From Bacteroidales bacterium (GTDB lineage Bacteria > Bacteroidota > Bacteroidia > Bacteroidales > JAAUTT01), in the NCBI GenBank assembly GCA_025350365.1, contig JANXXY010000305.1:1-11025 (forward strand): 11,025 nucleotides of DNA, in the 5' to 3' direction. The notes under the pieces were generated by a model. That model was not told where the DNA came from and did no database searches. It saw nothing but the letters and a program-made list of their open reading frames with translations. Numbering within the stretch: position 1 is the first letter of the stretch; each line of letters opens with the position of its first letter. Position numbers and translations under genes: made by a program. Below, piece by piece: positions 4,932 through 11,025 of this stretch.

Positions 4932-6629
4932 GTGGACTCAAACTCTCTTTTAAAATATCAGCGCCGACAATCGTCAGTTGTGAACGTTGGAGCTATTCCA
5001 ATGGGAGGCCTTTATCCTATTCGGCTTCAATCGATGACGAATACGCCAACTTCAGACAGCAATGCAACTGTGGAACAAATAAAACGTATTATCGATTGCG
5101 GTGCCGATTATGTGCGCATCACTACTCCGGCTGTTCGTGACGCAGAAAATCTCGCAGAAATTAAAAAACAGCTTCGAAAAGCAGGTTATACAAACCCATT
5201 GATTGCTGATGTTCACTTTAACCCCGCTGTGGCCGAAGTGGCTGCCCGGTTAGTGGAGAAAGTGCGCATCAACCCGGGTAATTACGTTGATAAAAAGAGA
5301 TTTGAACAAATTAGCTTTAGCGATGAGACGTATGCCCTGGAAATGGAGCGCATTCACAAACGGATAATGCCTTTGCTTAAGATTTGCAAAGAGTTTGGAA
5401 CCGCTATTCGCATTGGAGTAAACCATGGTTCGCTCAGCGATCGCATCATCAGTCGTTACGGCGATACACCTGAGGGAATGGTAGAATCGGCCATGGAATT
5501 TATAAGGATATTTGAGTCCGAAGGATTCCGGCAAACAGTTATTTCAATGAAATCGAGCAATACCCGGGTAATGGTATATTCTACCAGATTGTTAATTAAG
5601 AAGATGCAAGCCGAAGGAATGTTTTATCCTGTCCATTTAGGAGTAACAGAAGCTGGTGAAGGCGAAGACGGCATCATGAAATCAGCCGTTGGTATTGGTA
5701 CCTTACTTGCTGAGGGTATAGGTGAAACCATACGCGTATCGCTCACCGGCGATCCTGAACAGGAAATTCCGGTGTCAAAATCGATTGTAGATTATTTTAC
5801 AAATCGAAACCAACATAATTCCAATTCTAATTCTTCGATACTATCGCCTTCATTTAACGGGTTTGAGTATAACCGCCGGCAAAGCTATGGGGTTGAAGGA
5901 GTAGGAGGAACTTTTCCTATCAAAGTGGTGCTTACTAAGCAATCAAACGAAATTATTTCAAATTTTTCGGCAGTTGATATTTCTATTTCGGATGAAAAAG
6001 TTAGCAATGACAGGTTTTCGTTTGATGAATCAACTGATTTACCTTTAAAACCTCTGGTAATAACATCAAATAGCGAACATACTTCTGGGGAAATCCGGAT
6101 GAAACTTGCAAAGTTCGATGAATTGAAAAAAATAACACCGGTTATTATCCGCAAGAAATACCCGGACACATGTAAGGAATTGTTTCAAATTAAAGCTGCA
6201 TGCGACTTTGGACCTTTGCTTATTGATGGTTTAGTTGATGGTATTTGGGTTGAAAATCAGCATTTTCCGGCTGAGGATGTGTATCAGATAAGTCTTAATC
6301 TACTGCAAGCCAGTAGACTCAGAATGAGCAAAACCGAATATATTTCGTGCCCGTCTTGTGGAAGAACTTTATTTGATTTATCAGCCACTACAGCAAAAAT
6401 AAGGCTGCGGACGTCTCATCTTAAGCACCTTAAAATTGGTATTATGGGTTGTATCGTAAATGGTCCCGGCGAGATGGCTGATGCGGATTACGGTTATGTT
6501 GGAACAGGTGTAGGAAAAATCACCTTGTATAAAAATAAGAATATTGTAAAGCGAAACATTCCCGAAAATGAAGCTGTAGATGAATTGATTGACGTTATTA
6601 AATCCAATGGAGATTGGATTGACCCTTAA
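4932..6629 (+). CDS. ispG: 4-hydroxy-3-methylbut-2-en-1-yl diphosphate synthase, long three-domain form
   Basis: IspG (GcpE) is the iron-sulphur enzyme of the MEP pathway that reduces MEcPP to HMBPP for isoprenoid synthesis. The TIM-barrel domain covers about 1-290, with RLQSMTNT (31-38), DYVRITTP (59-66), ADVHFNP (92-98), RINPGN (112-117), GVNHGS (162-167) and LTGDPEQEIP (271-280). An extra domain (about 305-440) is typical of the plant/Bacteroidota/Chlamydia form. The [4Fe-4S] domain has CPSCGRTLFDL (473-483; Cys473, Cys476) and GCIVNGPGEM (506-515; Cys507, Glu514). At 565 residues it is complete though somewhat short for this phylum. The start is GTG 4932: an in-frame TAG at 4923-4925 excludes anything upstream and the next ATG would delete conserved residues. 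A thioesterase gene follows after 15 nt. Confidence 0.96.
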   Translation: MDSNSLLKYQRRQSSVVNVGAIPMGGLYPIRLQSMTNTPTSDSNATVEQIKRIIDCGADYVRITTPAVRDAENLAEIKKQLRKAGYTNPLIADVHFNPAVAEVAARLVEKVRINPGNYVDKKRFEQISFSDETYALEMERIHKRIMPLLKICKEFGTAIRIGVNHGSLSDRIISRYGDTPEGMVESAMEFIRIFESEGFRQTVISMKSSNTRVMVYSTRLLIKKMQAEGMFYPVHLGVTEAGEGEDGIMKSAVGIGTLLAEGIGETIRVSLTGDPEQEIPVSKSIVDYFTNRNQHNSNSNSSILSPSFNGFEYNRRQSYGVEGVGGTFPIKVVLTKQSNEIISNFSAVDISISDEKVSNDRFSFDESTDLPLKPLVITSNSEHTSGEIRMKLAKFDELKKITPVIIRKKYPDTCKELFQIKAACDFGPLLIDGLVDGIWVENQHFPAEDVYQISLNLLQASRLRMSKTEYISCPSCGRTLFDLSATTAKIRLRTSHLKHLKIGIMGCIVNGPGEMADADYGYVGTGVGKITLYKNKNIVKRNIPENEAVDELIDVIKSNGDWIDP

Positions 6630-6644
6630 ATAAATATTGTAATT

Positions 6645-7085
6645 ATGGAGAAAAGAGTTATAGAGCCTTTTGATACAACAACAATGAGGCTAGTGAAGAG
6701 CGAGGATTTAAACCATCATGGAACATTATTTGCCGGTAGAACGGCTGAATGGTTTGTGGAGTCGGGCTTTATTGCCGCGACATCCATTCTTGATCCTAAA
6801 AATGTAGTATGTTTAAAAATACATGGAATGTATTTTTCGAAACCTGTTCATCCGGGTCAGATTATCTGCCTTACATCAAAAGTAGTATATGCAGGCAGAA
6901 CCAGTATGATTGCAAACATTAAAGTGACGGTGAAGGAACAGGAAAAACCGATCGTCAATGGCTTTATCACTTTCGTTCATGTCGACGAAAATACCAAACC
7001 TTCGGCACATATGGTTGAGATACTACCTGCAACCGAAGAGGATAAAATACTTTACGAAACGGCTCGCGGTTTGAGACACAAATAG
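6645..7085 (+). CDS. Acyl-CoA thioesterase, single hotdog domain
   Basis: A 146-residue hotdog-fold protein of the YciA/BACH acyl-CoA thioesterase branch, which hydrolyses acyl-CoA to free acid and CoA. Seen: the entry motif NHHGTLFAG (23-31) leading into the central helix (AEWFVESGFIAA, 34-45), then the strand with HGMYFSKPVHPGQI (60-73), the typical F..PV..G pattern, and a final strand around 107-114. Where YciA-like enzymes have Asp-Glu in the central helix, this protein has Val38-Glu39, so Glu39 may take the catalytic place. It lies 15 nt behind ispG, probably in the same transcript, and is followed by a strong terminator. The acyl substrate is unknown, and any link to isoprenoid metabolism is only positional. 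Confidence 0.85.
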   Translation: MEKRVIEPFDTTTMRLVKSEDLNHHGTLFAGRTAEWFVESGFIAATSILDPKNVVCLKIHGMYFSKPVHPGQIICLTSKVVYAGRTSMIANIKVTVKEQEKPIVNGFITFVHVDENTKPSAHMVEILPATEEDKILYETARGLRHK

Positions 7086-7100
7086 GCGAGACCGGGTTTG

Positions 7101-7147
7101 AAAACACGAACGGATGATCTAGTCAAAAGGTCAGCCGTTCGTGTTTT
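7101..7147. terminator. Bidirectional intrinsic terminator
   Basis: AAAACACGAACGG (7101-7113) pairs perfectly with CCGTTCGTGTTTT (7135-7147), 13 bp. The 21-nt apex can pair further (7115-7119 with 7129-7133). The plus strand continues in TTTTTT to 7149, and the minus strand ends in TTTT. It sits between the convergent thioesterase and manC genes and can serve both. Confidence 0.9.
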
Positions 7148-7155
7148 TTCTGTTT

Positions 7156-8247
7156 TTATTTGATATAACTTTCTCCTTTTTTGATTTTTACTTCATTTAC
7201 AAAATCTTTGATCCGTTGCTCTTCTTCCTTTTTACAAATAAGTAAAACCCCTTCTGATTCTACAACAATATAGTCATCAAGGCCTTGTATTACGGCTAAT
7301 TTATCAGGAGAAATGTTTACCAGGCAATTGCTGGTATTGAATACAAAGATATTTTCTCCCTGCAAGGTGTTTTGCCACTCGTCCTTATCCAAATGAGAAT
7401 ACAGAGAGCCCCATGTTCCGAGGTCGCTCCAACCAAAGTCGGCGCATATAACAGAAACGTTATCAGCTTTTTCCATAACAGCATAGTCAATAGAAATGCT
7501 TTTACATTTTGGATATAGACTTCCTATAAAATCTTTTTCTTTGTGTGTATTAAGCAGTTCAATGGATTCCTGAAACTGGGTATTCATATCGGGCATGTAA
7601 AGATCAAAAGCATGGAGAATGGAATTAAGTGACCAGATGAAAATACCTGAATTCCAGAAAAATTCGCCACTTTCAAAGAATACCTTTGCCATTTCATGAT
7701 TAGGCTTTTCAGTAAAAGTTTTCACCTTTCTAATAGCCGGATCGCCTCCTTTTTTATCACCATTCACCTGAATGTAACCATAACCTGTTTCGGGTCTGCT
7801 AGGTTTAATTCCTATGGTTAAAAGAGCATTGGTGTTTTGAGTAAATTCTAATCCTTTGGTAACGACATCGAGAAACTCATTTTCGCGCATAATCAGGTGG
7901 TCCGATGGTGCAACCACAATGTTGGCGTTGGGATTTTGTTTTAGTATTTTAAAGTTTGCATAGGCAATGCAAACCGCAGTATTTTTACGCATAGGTTCCA
8001 ACAACACCTGATTATCATGAATTCCAGGCAGTTGTTCGAGTATTAAGTCCTTATAATCTTCGTGAGAAACAATGAGGATATTTTCCTCAGGGATAATTTT
8101 GCTAAATCGTTCAAAGGTTTGTTGAAGTAAGGATTTTCCAGTACCGAGTATGTCAAGAAACTGTTTTGGACGGGAGGTTCTGCTTAAAGGCCAAAATCGG
8201 CTACCAACTCCTCCGGCCATGATAACACAATAATTGTTTTTGTTCAT
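7156..8247 (-). CDS. manC: Mannose-1-phosphate guanylyltransferase (GDP-mannose pyrophosphorylase)
   Basis: It makes GDP-mannose from mannose-1-phosphate and GTP, supplying mannose and fucose for surface polysaccharides. The 363 residues hold only the nucleotidyltransferase and its short C-terminal region; the phosphomannose-isomerase half of fused ManC proteins is absent, as is common in this phylum. Seen: the pyrophosphorylase signature AGGVGSRFWPLSR with PKQF (11-23, 27-30), APSDH (113-117), TGYGYI (154-159), FTEKP (178-182), FWNSGIF (197-203), SIDYAVMEK (252-260) and FGWSDLGTW (271-279), all expected for the family. The N-terminus MNKNNYCVIMAGG is at the normal distance from the signature. 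The gene is alone on the minus strand, divergent from mlaE. No matching promoter box was recognised in its A/T-rich leader. Confidence 0.95.
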   Translation of the reverse strand: MNKNNYCVIMAGGVGSRFWPLSRTSRPKQFLDILGTGKSLLQQTFERFSKIIPEENILIVSHEDYKDLILEQLPGIHDNQVLLEPMRKNTAVCIAYANFKILKQNPNANIVVAPSDHLIMRENEFLDVVTKGLEFTQNTNALLTIGIKPSRPETGYGYIQVNGDKKGGDPAIRKVKTFTEKPNHEMAKVFFESGEFFWNSGIFIWSLNSILHAFDLYMPDMNTQFQESIELLNTHKEKDFIGSLYPKCKSISIDYAVMEKADNVSVICADFGWSDLGTWGSLYSHLDKDEWQNTLQGENIFVFNTSNCLVNISPDKLAVIQGLDDYIVVESEGVLLICKKEEEQRIKDFVNEVKIKKGESYIK

Positions 8248-8405
8248 GAATATTAGGGTTAATTTAAATCAATTAAATTTAAAAAATTCAAAAAAGGGTT
8301 GTAAATAGGTTGATATTTTTATTATTTGATTGCGAAGATCGGTATTGAAAAATTACTTGCCAAATGTTTTACATTAATTAAGAGAAAGAATTGACCAGAA
8401 AATTT

Positions 8406-8413
8406 TACCTTTG
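8406..8413 (+). promoter_or_regulatory. Bacteroidota -7 promoter box for mlaE-mlaF
   Basis: TACCTTTG, a full match to TAnnTTTG and identical to the box before lgt. It lies 22 nt before the mlaE ATG, predicting a leader of about 15 nt. No TTTG is seen at the usual -33 distance; TTGACC at 8391 is too close to count. Confidence 0.6.
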
Positions 8414-8435
8414 CGTTTAAAACCCCCATTTTATT

Positions 8436-9185
8436 ATGATTAGAAAGGGATTATTTTTCCACATAGGCAGATATTTTATCTTGATGAAAAAAGTATTTGC
8501 TAAACCCGAAAAGCATAAAATCTATTATCAGCAATTTTTGAAGGAGATTGACAATCTTGGTGTTAATTCATTAGGAATTGTAGCCATTATTTCAGCATTT
8601 ATGGGAGCTGTTATTACTATACAGACGGCTTATAATGTTCAAAATCCTCTGTTACCATCATATCTTATTGGTGTGGCTGCCCGCGATTCAATTCTTCTTG
8701 AGTTTTCATCTACCATGGTTGCTCTTATATTGGCCGGAAAGGTAGGCTCAAGTATAGCGTCAGAGCTGGGTACCATGCGTGTTAGTGAGCAAATAGATGC
8801 TCTTGAAATTATGGGTGTAAACTCTGCAAGTTACCTTATATTGCCTAAAATACTCGCGGCTATGGTTTTTAACCCATTTCTAACGTTAGTAAGCATGGTG
8901 GTTGGTATTTCAGGAGGATGGGCAATTGGAACTTTAACTGAAGTGATTACTACACAGGAATTTATTCTTGGTATTCGTTATGCTTTTATTCCTTATTATA
9001 TTACCTACGGTTTGATAAAAACAGTTGTATTTGCATTTATTATGACTTCGATTGCATCATATTACGGTTATTATGTAGAAGGAGGGTCTCTGGAAGTTGG
9101 ACGTTCAAGCACACGTGCGGTGGTTTATAGCAGTGTGGTAATTCTCATGTTTAACCTAATTCTTACCAAATTACTGTTGTCATGA
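8436..9185 (+). CDS. mlaE: MlaE-family phospholipid ABC transporter permease
   Basis: Integral inner-membrane permease of the Mla/MCE system that moves phospholipids between the inner membrane and the periplasmic carrier, helping keep the outer membrane asymmetric. It has 249 residues with an N-terminal amphipathic stretch (1-40) and about five to six membrane segments. The family hallmark is clear: ALILAGKVGSSIASELGTMR (96-115) followed by VSEQIDALEIMGV (116-128), and the C-terminal SYYGYYVEGGSLEVGRSSTR (208-227). The stop overlaps the mlaF start by 4 nt (ATGA), so the two are translationally coupled and surely form one transporter. The ATG at 8436 agrees with the promoter and the usual N-terminus. 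The MCE-domain subunit (MlaD) is not adjacent. Confidence 0.93.
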   Translation: MIRKGLFFHIGRYFILMKKVFAKPEKHKIYYQQFLKEIDNLGVNSLGIVAIISAFMGAVITIQTAYNVQNPLLPSYLIGVAARDSILLEFSSTMVALILAGKVGSSIASELGTMRVSEQIDALEIMGVNSASYLILPKILAAMVFNPFLTLVSMVVGISGGWAIGTLTEVITTQEFILGIRYAFIPYYITYGLIKTVVFAFIMTSIASYYGYYVEGGSLEVGRSSTRAVVYSSVVILMFNLILTKLLLS

Positions 9186-9949
9186 TCGAAGTTAAAAACG
9201 TAACCAAATCTTTTGCCGGACGGGTAGTATTAGATGATATTTCAATCAATTTTGAACAAGGTAAGACTAACTTAATTATTGGGCATAGTGGTTCCGGGAA
9301 AACGGTACTTTTAAAATGCATTGTTGGACTTCTTGAAATTGACAAAGGTGAAATTCTTTTTAATAGCACCGATTTTACACGGATGAATTTTAAAGACAAA
9401 AAGGAAGTTCGAAAACAAATAGGAATGCTTTTTCAGGGAGGAGCGTTATTTGACTCCAGCACAGTCGAAGAGAACGTTCGCTTTCCATTGGATATGTTTA
9501 CCGATATGTTGCCACATGAAAAGCGGCAAAGAGTGAATTTTTGCCTGAAATGTGTAAAGCTCGAAAAAGTAAGTAAATTGTTTCCTTCTGAAATTAGTGG
9601 AGGTATGAAAAAACGTGTAGCTATAGCCCGTGCAATTGCTCTTAACCCGAAATACCTTTTATGCGACGAACCAAATAGTGGACTTGATCCAATGACTTCG
9701 CTGGTTATTGATAGCTTAATTAAAGAAATTACCGAGGAATTTAATATCACTACTATTGTCAATACTCACGATATGAACTCGGTAATGGAAATTGGCGATA
9801 AGGTAATTTTTATTTATAAAGGACAGAAAATGTGGGAGGGTACGAAAGATGGCATCTTTACAGCCGACAACCAACATTTAAACGATTTTATTTTTGCTTC
9901 ACCCATGAGCAAAAAAATACGTTCACTGGCAAAAGGTGGTGGAATTTAG
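9182..9949 (+). CDS. mlaF: MlaF-family ABC transporter ATP-binding protein
   Basis: Cytoplasmic ATPase that powers the MlaE permease. The 255-residue protein has every nucleotide-binding element intact: Walker A GHSGSGKT (34-41), Q-loop MLFQGGALFDSSTVEENV (82-99; Gln85) with the GALFDS stretch typical of MlaF, ABC signature SGGMKKRVAIARA (139-151), Walker B YLLCDEP (158-164; Glu163), D-loop SGLDP (166-170) and switch His196 (NTHD). The ATG overlaps the mlaE stop. The gene ends the plus-strand unit and faces the SPFH gene across a terminator-like hairpin. In E. coli mlaD, mlaC and mlaB follow at this point; none does here. Confidence 0.94.
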   Translation: MIEVKNVTKSFAGRVVLDDISINFEQGKTNLIIGHSGSGKTVLLKCIVGLLEIDKGEILFNSTDFTRMNFKDKKEVRKQIGMLFQGGALFDSSTVEENVRFPLDMFTDMLPHEKRQRVNFCLKCVKLEKVSKLFPSEISGGMKKRVAIARAIALNPKYLLCDEPNSGLDPMTSLVIDSLIKEITEEFNITTIVNTHDMNSVMEIGDKVIFIYKGQKMWEGTKDGIFTADNQHLNDFIFASPMSKKIRSLAKGGGI

Positions 9950-9982
9950 TTAAACCCGATAATTTTTTTGTCAAATACATAA

Positions 9983-10037
9983 AACGCTGATGAATAAAAA
10001 TTTGTATTACAATTTCTAATTTCACCAGCGTTATTTT
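9983..10037. terminator. Terminator-like hairpin between mlaF and the SPFH gene
   Basis: AACGCTG (9983-9989) pairs with CAGCGTT (10026-10032) and, after one A-C mismatch, TGAA (9991-9994) with TTCA (10021-10024). The A/T-rich apex can pair further (TTGT 10002-10005 with ACAA 10009-10012). The plus strand continues as ATTTTAAT and the minus strand as TTATGTATTTG. Position between convergent genes suggests a shared, moderate terminator. Confidence 0.65.
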
Positions 10038-10054
10038 AATTATGAATATTCTTT

Positions 10055-10954
10055 TTATTTCCCATCAACGATAACAGGAGTATTTTTGTTTCCACCCATT
10101 ATAATGAGCTTAGCGTTAGGAGAAGTGGCAATGGCCTTGATCATCTCGTATTGCAATTGTTTATCGCTTAATCCGGTGCTTAGAATTTTCTGGTAATCAG
10201 CAATACCTTGGGCTTCAACTCTTTTACGTTCAGCCTCTTGTTTTTCTTTTTGCAGTACAAATGTCATCTTCTGAGCCTCCTGTTCAGCGTTGATTTTCCC
10301 TTCGATGGTCGTTTTAACAGATGCCGGAAGGGTTATGTTACGAACTAATAATTGTTCCAATACTAATCCCCTTGTTTTGAAATCGATTTCGATGGTTTTG
10401 AAAATTCGCGATTGAAACTCGTCTCGTTTTGTTGAATAAAGCGCTACTGCATCATAATATACAGCGTTGTCACGGATTTTAGTGCGGCAAATAGGCCTTA
10501 CAATGGTATTCCGATAATCAGTGCCAATCTCTTTTAGAATACGTGGAGCCTCGTTAGGCAAAACCTTATAAAGTACAGTTAAATCGATAATTACCTCTAA
10601 TCCGTCAGCAGATAAAACACGGATAGCGTCATCGCCCGCTTTATCACCTTCGTTGTGGACACCAGACATGGTGTAATTCTGGGTTCTGATATCGAAGCTA
10701 ACAACTTCAACAAGAGGATTTACGAGGTTTAGCCCACTCTCAAGTGTTTGGTTGTTTACTTTACCAAAAAGCTTTTGTACACCCACCTCACCGGGTTCAA
10801 TTTGCTTTATGGATGAAAAGGCAATACCGGCAATAATAATTGCTACACCAACTATTTTAAATAGTCCGCTGAATTTTTGAATTGGTGAGTTGTTTGTACC
10901 AATTACTACACCAACAATGATTGCAATGATTCCAAGAATAGTTAAAGCTATCAT
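10055..10954 (-). CDS. Prohibitin/SPFH-family membrane protein
   Basis: A 299-residue protein anchored by two N-terminal hydrophobic segments (about 2-19 and 32-48), followed by an SPFH/prohibitin domain (about 50-215; IEPGEVGVQKLFGKV at 52-66, SGLNLVNPLVEVVSFDIR at 73-90, IVRPICRTKIRDN at 151-163) and a charged coiled coil (about 215-256, rich in Glu, Gln and Lys). Family members build ring-like or cage-like membrane scaffolds and in several bacteria hold membrane proteases or organise lipid domains. The first-segment-rich N-terminus and lack of a transferase domain fit the prohibitin branch more than flotillin or HflC. The ATG at 10952-10954 (minus) gives a sensible first membrane segment. 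Its partner is not visible; it is convergent with mlaF. Confidence 0.88.
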   Translation of the reverse strand: MIALTILGIIAIIVGVVIGTNNSPIQKFSGLFKIVGVAIIIAGIAFSSIKQIEPGEVGVQKLFGKVNNQTLESGLNLVNPLVEVVSFDIRTQNYTMSGVHNEGDKAGDDAIRVLSADGLEVIIDLTVLYKVLPNEAPRILKEIGTDYRNTIVRPICRTKIRDNAVYYDAVALYSTKRDEFQSRIFKTIEIDFKTRGLVLEQLLVRNITLPASVKTTIEGKINAEQEAQKMTFVLQKEKQEAERKRVEAQGIADYQKILSTGLSDKQLQYEMIKAIATSPNAKLIIMGGNKNTPVIVDGK

Positions 10955-11025
10955 ACATTATCAAATTAAAGGTTTAGAAAACAGTTTATTGAAATGTTAC
11001 TAATGTACTATTTTTCAAAGTAGTT

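Noticed and set aside
7421..7430. AGGTCGCTCC, resembling the AACAGGTYGC motif core
   Set aside because: It lies inside manC and is the coding sequence for the conserved WSDL motif, so the match is chance.
8391..8396. TTGACC as a -35 box for mlaE
   Set aside because: It is only 9 nt from TACCTTTG, too close for either a sigma-70 or a Bacteroidota -33 arrangement.

Overview
The window looks like chromosomal DNA of a Bacteroidota bacterium, probably of the Bacteroidales/Marinilabiliales kind. The signs are: two promoter -7 boxes reading TACCTTTG, matching the TAnnTTTG class of this phylum; start codons with A/T-rich leaders and no clear Shine-Dalgarno sequences; a long three-domain type IspG; a KMARS variant in CysS; and an IS110-type transposase tail of a form I associate with this phylum. 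The genome assignment is inference; no rRNA or tRNA is present to anchor it.

Layout. (i) 1-228: C-terminal end of an IS110/IS1111-family transposase running in from the left edge. (ii) 229-1009: about 780 bases without a gene, but rich in structure. A 182-nt segment directly behind the transposase stop (230-411) folds by eye into a closed, branched RNA and is a candidate bridge-RNA-like element. It is followed by two more hairpins (416-435, 480-528), a 17-bp tandem duplication (597-630), and four copies of an AACAGGTYGC motif, three of them heading a GC-rich hairpin (551-863). (iii) 1031-4494, plus strand: lgt (lipoprotein lipidation), a zinc-type CDF metal exporter, and cysS. (iv) 4502-4918: a small MNT-type nucleotidyltransferase of the HEPN/MNT antitoxin kind placed 7 nt behind cysS, without a recognisable full-length HEPN partner. 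(v) 4932-7085: ispG and a hotdog thioesterase, ending in a strong bidirectional terminator. (vi) 7156-8247, minus strand: GDP-mannose pyrophosphorylase. (vii) 8436-9949, plus strand: mlaE-mlaF, overlapping by 4 nt. (viii) 10055-10954, minus strand: a prohibitin/SPFH membrane protein, convergent with mlaF across a second terminator-like hairpin.

Most genes are housekeeping and envelope functions: lipoprotein maturation (Lgt), isoprenoid precursor synthesis (IspG), nucleotide-sugar supply for surface glycans (ManC), inner-membrane phospholipid ABC transport (MlaE/MlaF) and a membrane-scaffold SPFH protein, together with cysteine charging of tRNA. They do not form one pathway; they look like several short transcription units. 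The accessory material is at the left edge (IS110 fragment and repeats) and in the MNT gene. The strongest lead for something unusual is the structured RNA candidate at 230-411.
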